From Parazoarcus communis (GTDB lineage: Bacteria; Pseudomonadota; Gammaproteobacteria; Burkholderiales; Rhodocyclaceae), in assembly GCF_003111665.1 (NCBI RefSeq), contig NZ_CP022188.1, forward strand, positions 4,154,001 through 4,218,000: a stretch of DNA of 64,000 nt, read 5' to 3'. This document shows positions 30,466 through 38,368 of this stretch, piece by piece. The translations under genes were made by a program, and so were the position numbers. Numbering within the stretch: position 1 is the stretch's first letter; the number at the start of each line of letters is the position of its first letter. A model generated the notes under the pieces. It saw only the letters and a list, made by a program, of their open reading frames with translations. It was not told the DNA's origin and ran no database searches.

Positions 30466-31497
30466 TCAGCGCTTGTACTTCTCGATCAGACTCTTCGCGC
30501 TGTCGAGCATGGCCTGCCCGGGGTAACCCTTACCGTTCATCTCATCGACCCACTCGGTCGCCAGCTTGTCGCCTTCCTTGCGCCACGAAACCAGTTCCGA
30601 GGCAGGAATGGTGTTGAACACGTTACCGTGATCAACCGCCTGCTGACGCGCAGCCGGCGCGGACTCATCCCACACGCGACCGATCTGGGCCGAGAAATCG
30701 GCACCGGAGTTATTGTCGATCACCTTTTTCAGGTCCGCCGGCAGGCTGTCGTACTTTGCCTTGTTCATGGCAATGACAAACACCGCCGTGTACAGGGCCG
30801 GTTCGGCAGGATCGGTTTCGGTGTGATACTTCGTGAGTTCCTGCAGCTTCATCGTGGGAATCACCTCCCACGGCAGGACGTAGCCGTCGATCACGCCCTT
30901 GGACATTGACTCGGTAACCGCGGGCAGCGGCATCGCGACGGGTGCGGCACCGAAAGCAGCCAGCATCTTGTTGGTAAGCCGGGTGGGGGCGCGCATCTTC
31001 AGGCCATTGAAATCGGCCATCGTCTTGATCTGCTTGTTGCCGTGCACGAACCCGTTGTCATGCACGTGGAAGGCCAGCGGCTTGACCCGTGCAAAGTCCT
31101 TCTGCCCATACTTCTCGACATAGTCCCAGACGGCACGGCTGGTCGATTCGGCCGAGCGCGACATGAACGGAAGCTCGAACACCTCGACCGACGGGAAACG
31201 CCCCGCCGTGTAGCCGGGCAAGGTCCACACAATGTCGGCCACGCCATCGGTGGCCTGCTGGATCAGCTGCGGTGGTGTGCCGCCAAGCTGCATCGAGGGG
31301 TAGATCTGACATTTCAGCCGGTTCGCAGACTCCTTGGCGATTTTCTCGCACCAGGGCAGCAACACCTTCTGCTGCGACAGGGCTGCCGACGGCCAGAAGT
31401 GCGCCACCTTGAGCGTGATCTCCTGCGCACCGGCCAGCGTGGCACCCAGCGCCAGTGCAGCGCCAAGCGCTGCGTTCACGAAATGTCGGGTCTTCAT
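30466..31497 (-). CDS. TRAP-type C4/aromatic-acid transporter substrate-binding protein (DctP family)
   Basis: A 343-residue periplasmic protein with a signal peptide (cleavage after TLAGAQE, about residue 24) and the DctP fold features: EITLKVAHFWP start and a KMRAPTRLTNKMLAAFGA segment including the conserved arginine. It would capture an aromatic or dicarboxylic acid for import. No DctQ or DctM permease gene lies next to it, so it must pair with a permease elsewhere or serve as an orphan. It is co-oriented with the catabolic genes. Confidence 0.85.
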   Translation of the reverse strand: MKTRHFVNAALGAALALGATLAGAQEITLKVAHFWPSAALSQQKVLLPWCEKIAKESANRLKCQIYPSMQLGGTPPQLIQQATDGVADIVWTLPGYTAGRFPSVEVFELPFMSRSAESTSRAVWDYVEKYGQKDFARVKPLAFHVHDNGFVHGNKQIKTMADFNGLKMRAPTRLTNKMLAAFGAAPVAMPLPAVTESMSKGVIDGYVLPWEVIPTMKLQELTKYHTETDPAEPALYTAVFVIAMNKAKYDSLPADLKKVIDNNSGADFSAQIGRVWDESAPAARQQAVDHGNVFNTIPASELVSWRKEGDKLATEWVDEMNGKGYPGQAMLDSAKSLIEKYKR

Positions 31498-31572
31498 GCG
31501 TGTCTCCGTCCTTTTTTATAGGTTTGGGTCGTACGCCGCCCGCGTCTGCGGGCGGATGCTGCTCACGAACGC

Positions 31573-32586
31573 TCAGCCGGCTGGCGTCGCGACCGTGTTC
31601 TCGATGGCACCAAAAATACTGCGCCCGTCGCCGTCGAACATCTCGATGCGAACCTTGTCACCGGCGCGCATGAAGGGCGTCACCGCCTTGCCCTGCTCGA
31701 TGGTTTCGTAGGTCCGCACCTCTGCCAGGCAGCAATACCCTACGCCACCATTCTCGACCGACGAGCCCCACAGGTTACCCTGCTTGTTGGAGACCGTGCC
31801 CGAGCCGACGATGGTGCCGGCCTCAAGCTGGCGCGTCTTGGCGGCATGTGCCACCAGCTGCGCCAGGCTGAAGGTCATGTCGACACCCGCATTAGGATGA
31901 CCGAAGCGCTTCTCGTTGAGGTCAACCACCAGCGGCAGATGCACCTTGGCATCGCGCCATGCCACCCCAAGCTCATCCGGTGTGACCGCCACCGGGCTGA
32001 AGGCGCTGGCAGGCTTGCTCTGGAAGAATCCGAAACCCTTCGCCAGTTCGTTGGGGATCAGATTGCGCAGCGACACGTCATTGACCAGCATCACCAGGCG
32101 GATGGCCTTCTCCGCCGCCTCAGGGCTCGCACCCATCGGCACGTCGCCGGTCACCACGGTCACTTCAGCCTCGAAGTCGATCCCCCAGCTCTCCTCCGCC
32201 ACCACTTTGTCGCACGGGCCGATGAAGCTGTCCGAGCCGCCCTGGTACATCAGCGGATCGGTGTAGAAGGATGCAGGCACTTCCGAATTGCGCGCCTTGC
32301 GCACCAGTTCGACATGATTGATGTAGGCCGACCCGTCGGCCCACTGATAGGCGCGCGGCAGCGGCGAATGGCAGTGCGCGGGATCGAACGGGATCGCGTG
32401 GCGCGCATGGCCGGCGTTGAGCATGTCGTAGACGAGTTCGAGCTCGGCCACCACGTTGTCCCAGTCATCGAGCGCAGCCTGCAGGGTTTTGGCGATGCCG
32501 CCCACGGTCTGGCAAATGCTCAGGTCGCGGCTGACAACGACGAGCGTGCCGTCACGGCCGCCATGCTTGAGGGTAGCGAGCTTCAA
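31573..32586 (-). CDS. Fumarylacetoacetate hydrolase-family protein
   Basis: A 337-residue FAH-family hydrolase with the metal-binding acidic motif DFEAEV and the AGTIVGSGTVSNKQ segment. FAH cleaves fumarylacetoacetate to fumarate and acetoacetate, and related enzymes cleave acylpyruvates. With maleylacetoacetate isomerase this is the end of a homogentisate- or gentisate-like route. It starts with TTG that overlaps the VOC stop codon (TTGA), with GGAG eight bases upstream, so translation is coupled. Confidence 0.87.
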   Translation of the reverse strand: MKLATLKHGGRDGTLVVVSRDLSICQTVGGIAKTLQAALDDWDNVVAELELVYDMLNAGHARHAIPFDPAHCHSPLPRAYQWADGSAYINHVELVRKARNSEVPASFYTDPLMYQGGSDSFIGPCDKVVAEESWGIDFEAEVTVVTGDVPMGASPEAAEKAIRLVMLVNDVSLRNLIPNELAKGFGFFQSKPASAFSPVAVTPDELGVAWRDAKVHLPLVVDLNEKRFGHPNAGVDMTFSLAQLVAHAAKTRQLEAGTIVGSGTVSNKQGNLWGSSVENGGVGYCCLAEVRTYETIEQGKAVTPFMRAGDKVRIEMFDGDGRSIFGAIENTVATPAG

Positions 32587-33125
32587 TTGAACATCTCCTT
32601 GTGTCGGCCGTCATGCATCCACGCGGCGTGCTTGGGCGCCTTCTTGGTCTGTGCCCACTCTTCGAGCATGTCCCACTTTACCTTGTCGAGCGCTTCGAGC
32701 ATCTTCGGACTGCCGGTGTTGCAGGCCAGCTCGAGGCGGTGACCATTCGGGTCGAAGAAATAGATCGACTGGAACAAGGCATGATCGGTGGGGCCGATGA
32801 CCTCGATCCCCGCCGCCTCAAGCCGCGCCTTGGCCGCCATCAGCACCTCCATCGACTCGACTTCCATCGCCAGATGCTGGGTCCAGGCCGGGGTGTTCTC
32901 GTCGCGGCCCATCGGCGCGCGCGTCGGCAGCTCGAAAAAGGCCAGCACGTTGCCCATGCCCGCATCCATGAAGATGTGCATGTAGGGGTCGGCCTCGCCG
33001 GTGGAGGGCACGGCGTCCTCGGCGATCGACAGCACCAGCTTCATGTCGAGGTTCTTCTCGTACCAGCGCGCGGTCTCAAGTGCATCCTTGCAGCGGTAAG
33101 CGACGTGGTGAATCTTCTTGATCAT
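32583..33125 (-). CDS. VOC-fold metalloprotein with glyoxalase-like ligand set
   Basis: A 180-residue vicinal-oxygen-chelate protein. By position the metal ligands look like H7, E65, H84 and E132, which match the spacing of the four ligands of E. coli glyoxalase I (H5, E56, H74, E122) better than the His-His-Glu set of extradiol dioxygenases. The gene lies in a gentisate- or homogentisate-type pathway operon next to the FAH hydrolase (4-base overlap). Because no cupin gentisate dioxygenase or homogentisate dioxygenase is nearby, this protein is a candidate ring-cleaving or isomerising enzyme. The reaction is unknown. Confidence 0.68.
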   Translation of the reverse strand: MIKKIHHVAYRCKDALETARWYEKNLDMKLVLSIAEDAVPSTGEADPYMHIFMDAGMGNVLAFFELPTRAPMGRDENTPAWTQHLAMEVESMEVLMAAKARLEAAGIEVIGPTDHALFQSIYFFDPNGHRLELACNTGSPKMLEALDKVKWDMLEEWAQTKKAPKHAAWMHDGRHKEMFN

Positions 33126-33152
33126 GATGAATGTCTCCTGCTTGCTTGTGGC

Positions 33153-33377
33153 TCAGACGCCTTCGCGGGCGATCTTCATCGCCTCGCGCAGCACCGATAT
33201 GTCGCCGATGTGATTCGACAGCAACAGGATCAGGCGGGCGTTGACTGCTGCGCTCTGTTCGTCGCTGAGGTCGCGGTGGGTTTCGATCAGGGCTTCGTAA
33301 AAGTCGTCGCCAGGTGAAAAGGCACGGAAGTAACGTTTGCCGGGTTCGTGCAGATTGCTTTGTGTATTCAGGGCCAT
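33153..33377 (-). CDS. DUF2783-family small protein
   Basis: A 74-residue protein with a typical DUF2783 body (FSPGDDFYEALIETHRDLSDEQSAAVNARLILLLSNHIGD). These short helical proteins often sit with FAD hydroxylases and VOC proteins in aromatic catabolism clusters. The ATG at 33377 has AAGGAG upstream. Its function is unknown; a chaperone or regulatory subunit for the adjacent FAD hydroxylase is possible. Confidence 0.7.
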   Translation of the reverse strand: MALNTQSNLHEPGKRYFRAFSPGDDFYEALIETHRDLSDEQSAAVNARLILLLSNHIGDISVLREAMKIAREGV

Positions 33378-33388
33378 GGTCTGCTCCT

Positions 33389-35056
33389 TCAGGCGTTGCA
33401 GCTTGCTTTGGCGACGGCAGCGCGCACTTTCGCCACATCGAGGGCGCGCCAGCGCGCGGCCACATGCTGGTCGGGGCGGGCAAGAATGCTCGCACCGGGG
33501 CTAAGGTCGTAACGTTCGCGGATACGCCCCTTGGTGTCGATCAGGGTTTTCAGCCCTGCCGGAGCCGTGCCGCGCTCGGCCACCACCAGTGCCTCGACCG
33601 CGATCGGCGCGTCGGCCAGTGCCGCAAGCGCCTGCGTCGTTGCGGCATCCAGCGCGGATGCATCCGGCACGTAATGCACCAGCTTGAAGCCGTTACCAAG
33701 CGCTGCGAGCAACCAGCGCTCACCGCCAGCGGTTTCGATCGGTGCGTCGTCCATTGCCGCACCCGGCACCATGTCACCGGCAAACTCGTCGCTGTCGGGG
33801 GTATTCAGTCGCGACTCCGTATAGAAACTCGGCACCGACAGGCGACCCGAATTGACCAGCGCACGCGCAAACGGATAGTGCTCGGCCAGGCCCAGCACCG
33901 CGTTGCGGAAGGTCTTGCTGACGGCGCTCTTGGGCGTGATGAAGTCGGTCGAGCGCGTCGAATTCATCAGGTTCTCGTCAGCGGCAAACACGCGTTCGTC
34001 GCTGTAGGTGTCGAGCAGTTCGGCCGGGGCCTTGCCATCCATGACGAGCTTGAGCTTCCACGCCAGGTTGTCCGCATCCTGAATGCCGGAGTTGGCGCCA
34101 CGTGCGCCAAAGGGTGAAACCTGGTGTGCCGCGTCGCCGACGAACAGCACACGTCCGTGGTTGAAGCTGTTCATGCGCCGGCACTGGAAGGTATATACGC
34201 TGACCCACTCCAGATCGAACTCGCGCTCGTCGCCAAGCATCGCCTTGATGCGCGGGATGACGTTCTCGGGCTTCTTCTCTTCTTCCGGGTCGGCCTGCCA
34301 GCCGAGCTGGAAGTCGATGCGCCACACGTTGTCGGCCTGGCGGTGCAGCAGCACCGACTGGTTGGGGTGAAACGGCGGATCGAACCAGAACCAGCGCTCG
34401 GTGGGGTACTCGGCCTTCATCACCACGTCCGCGATCAGGAAGCGGTCCATGAAGATCTTGCCGTCGATGTCCAGGCCCATCATCGTGCGGATCGGGCTGC
34501 GCGCACCGTCGGCCACCACCAGCCAGTCGGTACTCAGGGTGTAGGCACCATCGGGCGTTTCCACCCGCAGCGAGGCCTTGCCCTCGTCCTGCGTCAGCGC
34601 AATCACGGTGTTCTTGAAACGCATCTCGAGATTGGGCAATTGCTGCGCGCGCTTGACCAGGTAGTCCTCGAGGTAATACTGCTGCAGGTTGATCATGCCC
34701 GGACGGTGATGATCCGGCTGCGGACACAGATCGAAGCTGAACACTTCCTCCTCGCGGAAGAAGGTGCGCCCCACGTTCCACGACACCCCCTTCTGCACCA
34801 TCTCTTCGCCGCAACCGAGGCGGTCGAGCACTTCGAGCGCGCGCTTGGCGTAACACACACCACGCGAGCCGAACGACACGGTGTCGTCGTTATCCAGCAG
34901 CAGAACATCGCAGCCCTGCTGCGCCAGGTCGATGGCGGTCGTCAGCCCAACGGGGCCGGCGCCAACCACAACAACCGGATAGTGTCCGTCGCGCCCCTCA
35001 CTGATCTCGGGCGGGCGGCGATAGTCGAATTTCGGGTATGAGAACGTGCTTGGCAC
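33389..35056 (-). CDS. FAD-dependent aromatic hydroxylase (PheA/MhpA family)
   Basis: A 555-residue flavoprotein monooxygenase (single-component phenol-hydroxylase or MhpA type). The N-terminal FAD motif is VVVVGAGPVGLTTAIDLA, followed by the GSRGVCYAKRALEVLD segment, a DG-type motif (VVADGARSPIRTMMG), the second FAD motif GRVLFVGDAAHQVSPFGARGAN, and a C-terminal thioredoxin-like domain. It would hydroxylate an aromatic ring using NAD(P)H and oxygen. I propose the GTG at 35056 as start: GGAGG stands eight bases before it, and the first upstream alternatives are TTG. It opens the catabolic transcript. Confidence 0.85.
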   Translation of the reverse strand: MPSTFSYPKFDYRRPPEISEGRDGHYPVVVVGAGPVGLTTAIDLAQQGCDVLLLDNDDTVSFGSRGVCYAKRALEVLDRLGCGEEMVQKGVSWNVGRTFFREEEVFSFDLCPQPDHHRPGMINLQQYYLEDYLVKRAQQLPNLEMRFKNTVIALTQDEGKASLRVETPDGAYTLSTDWLVVADGARSPIRTMMGLDIDGKIFMDRFLIADVVMKAEYPTERWFWFDPPFHPNQSVLLHRQADNVWRIDFQLGWQADPEEEKKPENVIPRIKAMLGDEREFDLEWVSVYTFQCRRMNSFNHGRVLFVGDAAHQVSPFGARGANSGIQDADNLAWKLKLVMDGKAPAELLDTYSDERVFAADENLMNSTRSTDFITPKSAVSKTFRNAVLGLAEHYPFARALVNSGRLSVPSFYTESRLNTPDSDEFAGDMVPGAAMDDAPIETAGGERWLLAALGNGFKLVHYVPDASALDAATTQALAALADAPIAVEALVVAERGTAPAGLKTLIDTKGRIRERYDLSPGASILARPDQHVAARWRALDVAKVRAAVAKASCNA

Positions 35057-35151
35057 GGCTGTCTCCTCCAAATCTGTCAATGAGACGCGGCGCCGCCCAT
35101 CTGCGGGGCGTGTCGCCGGATGCTGTCGATACTCTGTTGTAGTACGAGCTT

Positions 35152-35172
35152 GCGGGCGCAGCTCACGCCCGC
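35152..35172 (-). terminator. Stem-loop downstream of the metallo-hydrolase gene
   Basis: A perfect 7-bp repeat (GCGGGCG/CGCCCGC) with a 7-nt loop lies seven bases past the stop codon of the metallo-hydrolase gene on the minus strand. It has no T-run, so it may act as a Rho-dependent or attenuating structure. Confidence 0.4.
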
Positions 35173-35179
35173 CTAAGCA

Positions 35180-36142
35180 TCACTCCTGCAGCGCGTGCCA
35201 CATCTGCTGGTCGCGCTCGGCGGTCCAGATACGCGGATCGCGAATGCCGCTGGCTTCGTCATGCGCGCGGGTTACGTCGAAGGGCAGGCAATGCTCGTAG
35301 ATGAACACCTGGCCGAACTTCGGATCCATGTTGGCCCGTGCATGCGCCATCGTGCCCTTCAGATCCAGCCCCTTCGCCACCGCTTCCTGCGCGCTGCGAT
35401 ACAGCGTGGAGACGAAATCGCGGGTGTAGGCCAGACCTTCCTGAACGCGCTGCGGATTGAGCAGCGCGGGGCCACGGCCCGGCACCAGCTTGTCGAAGTT
35501 CATCGCAGCGAGGTTGTCCAGCGTCTGCGGCCAGTCGGCCAGATAGGCGTCGCCGGTGTAACAGGCGGCATCAGCCTCGACCAGATCGCCCGAGAAGCAG
35601 ATGTTCTGCGACGGCAGATAGACGATGGTGTCGCCCTTGGTGTGGCCACGACCAACCTGCTTGATCTTCACCTCGAGCTTGCCCATCCACAGCGTCATCT
35701 CGCCCTGGAAGGTCATCGTCGGCCAGGTCAGGCCGGGCACGCTCTCAACCGCGTTGAACAGGCGCGGGAAACGCCCGATCTCCGAATCCATGTCCTGCTG
35801 GCCACGCTCAACGATCAGGTCGTAGGTGTCCTGGCTGGCAATGATCTGCTCCAGCCCTTCGCTCTTGTAGCCCGAAGCGCCCAGCACACGCACCGCGTGA
35901 TAGTGGGTGAGCACCACGTACTTGATCGGCTTGTCGGTGAGCTCGCGCACCTTGGCGATCACCTCCTGAGCCATCACCGGGGTCGCGGTCGCGTCGATGA
36001 TCATCACCGAATCGTCACCGATGATGATGCCGGTGTTCGGATCACCCTCGGCCGTATAGGCGTAGGCGTTCTCGGACAGCTTGTCGAAACTGACCTGCTT
36101 CACTTCGAGGTCGGCCTGGGAAGCAAAAACCTTGGTGTTCAT
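35180..36142 (-). CDS. MBL-fold metallo-hydrolase with altered first motif
   Basis: A 320-residue metallo-beta-lactamase-fold protein. The usual first motif HxHxDH is changed to HYHAVR (H80, H82, V84, R85), so the aspartate and third histidine of the second metal site are missing. Later motifs are kept (GHTKGDT and SGDLVEADAACY). The change implies one metal or altered chemistry; homologues in quinoprotein and aromatic clusters are described only as MBL-fold. It lies upstream of the FAD hydroxylase, on the same strand, behind its own promoter. Confidence 0.8.
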   Translation of the reverse strand: MNTKVFASQADLEVKQVSFDKLSENAYAYTAEGDPNTGIIIGDDSVMIIDATATPVMAQEVIAKVRELTDKPIKYVVLTHYHAVRVLGASGYKSEGLEQIIASQDTYDLIVERGQQDMDSEIGRFPRLFNAVESVPGLTWPTMTFQGEMTLWMGKLEVKIKQVGRGHTKGDTIVYLPSQNICFSGDLVEADAACYTGDAYLADWPQTLDNLAAMNFDKLVPGRGPALLNPQRVQEGLAYTRDFVSTLYRSAQEAVAKGLDLKGTMAHARANMDPKFGQVFIYEHCLPFDVTRAHDEASGIRDPRIWTAERDQQMWHALQE

Positions 36143-36174
36143 TGTTGTCGTCTCCTGATTGGGTGGATGACTGC

Positions 36175-36203
36175 ATCGTAGTTGATGATTTGTTAATGGT
36201 CAA
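36175..36203 (-). promoter_or_regulatory. Predicted sigma-70 promoter of the metallo-hydrolase gene
   Basis: On the minus strand TTGACC (36198-36203) and TACGAT (36175-36180) are separated by 17 bases, with the gene starting 33 bases further on. The -35 matches five of six and the -10 four of six consensus bases. Confidence 0.55.
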
Positions 36204-36223
36204 TACGTTCGCCAATAACAAAT
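36188..36223. promoter_or_regulatory. Inverted repeat overlapping the metallo-hydrolase promoter
   Basis: Half-sites ATTTGTTA (36188-36195) and TAACAAAT (36216-36223) form a perfect 8-bp inverted repeat separated by 20 bp, covering the -35 of the divergent metallo-hydrolase promoter. It is a candidate operator in the shared 198-bp intergenic region. Confidence 0.4.
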
Positions 36224-36285
36224 ATCGCAATATGCGCCCAATGCCGCCCTTATCCCCCTGCGCGTCGGTGACGGATCATTCCAAA

Positions 36286-36314
36286 TTGGTAGTGCAACCC
36301 ATCTTGGTTATGAT
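36286..36314 (+). promoter_or_regulatory. Predicted promoter of the WYL-cas operon
   Basis: TTGGTA (36286-36291; four of six) and TATGAT (36309-36314; five of six) are spaced by exactly 17 bp, with the WYL gene starting 27 bp further. This would drive the regulator and, through the 3-bp gap, cas1 and cas2/3. Confidence 0.55.
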
Positions 36315-36340
36315 TCTGTGATTCCCTCAAGAGAACCGCC

Positions 36341-37387
36341 GTGAGCCAGACCGACCGCATCGTGAGCATTCGACGCCTGTTCTCGGAACGGCGCCTGGTA
36401 TCCCGGGCCATGCTGCTCGAAACGCTGGAGGTGTCGCTCGCCACCCTCAAGCGCGACCTCGCCTTCCTGCGCAACAACATGAACACCCCCATCGTGTTCG
36501 ACCACGAGCACGACGCCTACCGGATCGACCCCACCCAGACCACCGGCGCTCAGTTCGAACTACCCGGCATGTGGTTCAGCGACAAGGAGATCCACGCGCT
36601 GCTCACCATGCAGCACCTGCTCGCCAACCTCGACCCCGGCGGCCTGCTCGCCCCCCACGTCGCCCCGCTCATCGAACGCCTCAACAAACTGCTCGGCGCC
36701 GCAGACAACCCCGCCGACGAAATCCGCCGCCGCGTGCTCATCGTCGGCATCGGCAAACGCAGCATGAAGCTCGCCCACTTCGAGAACATCGGCGCCGCCC
36801 TGCTCCGCCGCAAGCGTCTGCGCATCCGCTACTACGCCCGCGGCAAGGACGAAGAGAACGAACGCGAAATCTCCCCGCAGCGCCTCGTCCACTACCGCGA
36901 GAACTGGTACCTCGACGCCTGGTGTCACCTGCGCGGCGCCCTGCGCAATTTCGCAGTGGACAGCATCCGCAGCGTCAACCTGCTCGACCGCGCAGCCGAC
37001 GACATCCCCAGCAAGACCCTCGACACCGTGCTCGGCCCCGGCTACGGCATCTTCGCCGGCGACCAGCTGCAATGGGCGCGACTGCGCTTCAGCGCGGAAC
37101 GCTCAAGGTGGGTCGCGAGCGAACACTGGCACCCAGACCAGCGCGGCACATTTGAAGCGGACGGACGCTACGTACTGGAAGTGCCGTATGCCGATCATCG
37201 GGAGCTGATGATGGATGTGCTCAAGCACGGGCGGCACTGCGAGGTGCTGGGGCCGGAGGGGCTGCGGGCGCAGGTCCGCACAGAGATCGGGGCAATGATC
37301 GCAGCCGCAGAAGAGCCGTCCTCTGGCTCACTCCATGAGCCTGAGCATGTGCAAGATATCGCCAGTCTTGATCAACCCGGAGACTGA
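36341..37387 (+). CDS. WYL-domain transcriptional regulator upstream of cas1
   Basis: A 348-residue YafY/DeoR-type regulator: an N-terminal winged helix (about residues 1-60, VSIRRLFSERRLVSRAMLLETLEVSLATLKRDL region) and a central WYL domain with the signature ENWYLDAWCHLRGALR (about residue 186). A C-terminal WCX-like extension follows. It begins with GTG. The stop codon is three bases before cas1, so it belongs to the cas operon. WYL regulators control or sense ligands for CRISPR systems in several bacteria, so it is the likely regulator of this I-F locus. Confidence 0.85.
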   Translation: MSQTDRIVSIRRLFSERRLVSRAMLLETLEVSLATLKRDLAFLRNNMNTPIVFDHEHDAYRIDPTQTTGAQFELPGMWFSDKEIHALLTMQHLLANLDPGGLLAPHVAPLIERLNKLLGAADNPADEIRRRVLIVGIGKRSMKLAHFENIGAALLRRKRLRIRYYARGKDEENEREISPQRLVHYRENWYLDAWCHLRGALRNFAVDSIRSVNLLDRAADDIPSKTLDTVLGPGYGIFAGDQLQWARLRFSAERSRWVASEHWHPDQRGTFEADGRYVLEVPYADHRELMMDVLKHGRHCEVLGPEGLRAQVRTEIGAMIAAAEEPSSGSLHEPEHVQDIASLDQPGD

Positions 37388-37390
37388 AGA

Positions 37391-38368
37391 ATGCAAGTTC
37401 TAACGCCTTCAGACCTGAAGACCATCCTGCACTCGAAACGAGCCAACCTCTACTACCTCGAGCATTGCCGGGTTCTGGTCAATGGCGGGCGGGTTGAATA
37501 CGTCACCGACGAAGGCAAGCAGTCTCTTTACTGGAACATTCCGATTGCCAACACAACGACCATTCTGCTCGGCACGGGCACCTCGGTGACTCAAGCCGCC
37601 ATGCGCGAGCTGGCCAAGGCTGGCGTCATGGTTGGTTTCTGCGGTGGTGGAGGCACCCCGCTGTTCAGTGCCAATGAAGTCGACTTTGAGGTCGCGTGGT
37701 TCTCCCCTCAAAGCGAATACCGCCCAACTGAATATCTTCAGCACTGGGTGGGTTTCTGGTTTGACGACCGACTCCGCCTCGACGCTGCCAAGGCCATTCA
37801 GCGTGCAAGACTCGCACGTATCGCGGCGCACTGGACAAACAACCGCCGCCTGGCCGAGGCGGATTTCATCATTCCAGCAGAACGCCTCACGAATGCGCTC
37901 GAAGCATCACTCCGCGAGATAGACCGTTCGCCAGACAATACCGCGCTACTTACGGAAGAGGCTCGCCTCACCAAGAAGCTGTTCAAACTCGCTTGCGACG
38001 CAAGCAACTATGGAGACTTTACCCGCGCAAAGGGTGGCAGCGGGGGCGACCCGGCCAACCGATTCCTCGACCACGGCAACTATTTGGCCTATGGCCTGGG
38101 CGCCACGGCAACCTGGGTGCTCGGTCTCCCTCATGGCCTTGCAGTGCTTCACGGAAAGACGCGCCGAGGCGGACTGGTGTTCGACGCCGCAGACCTCATC
38201 AAAGACGCGGTCATCCTGCCCCAGGCATTCGTCTCTGCAATGCGCGGAGACAGCGAACAGGAATTCCGGGAGAGCTGCATCGAAGCGCTGGTTCAGACCG
38301 AGTCGCTCGACTTCATGATCGACTCGCTCAAGGCCATTGCCACCAGCATCGGTAGTGCCTCCAAATGA
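37391..38368 (+). CDS. cas1: CRISPR-associated endonuclease Cas1, type I-F
   Basis: A 325-residue Cas1 of subtype I-F, the integrase that inserts new spacers with Cas2. The C-terminal alpha-helical domain keeps the expected glutamate (LLTEEARLTKKLFK), histidine (GLPHGLAVLHG) and aspartate (LVFDAADLIKD). The start is three bases past the WYL stop codon, and the end overlaps cas2/3 by four bases (ATGA). Length and gene order match the canonical I-F locus. Confidence 0.96.
   Translation: MQVLTPSDLKTILHSKRANLYYLEHCRVLVNGGRVEYVTDEGKQSLYWNIPIANTTTILLGTGTSVTQAAMRELAKAGVMVGFCGGGGTPLFSANEVDFEVAWFSPQSEYRPTEYLQHWVGFWFDDRLRLDAAKAIQRARLARIAAHWTNNRRLAEADFIIPAERLTNALEASLREIDRSPDNTALLTEEARLTKKLFKLACDASNYGDFTRAKGGSGGDPANRFLDHGNYLAYGLGATATWVLGLPHGLAVLHGKTRRGGLVFDAADLIKDAVILPQAFVSAMRGDSEQEFRESCIEALVQTESLDFMIDSLKAIATSIGSASK

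Noticed and set aside
32583..33125. Single-domain extradiol ring-cleavage dioxygenase
   Set aside because: The four apparent ligands match glyoxalase I spacing better than the His-His-Glu pattern; kept as an open hypothesis only.
36190..36203. FNR box over the metallo-hydrolase promoter (TTGACCATTAACAA on the minus strand)
   Set aside because: It resembles the consensus but lies over the -35 itself rather than near -41.5, and the bases are explained by the -35 and inverted repeat.
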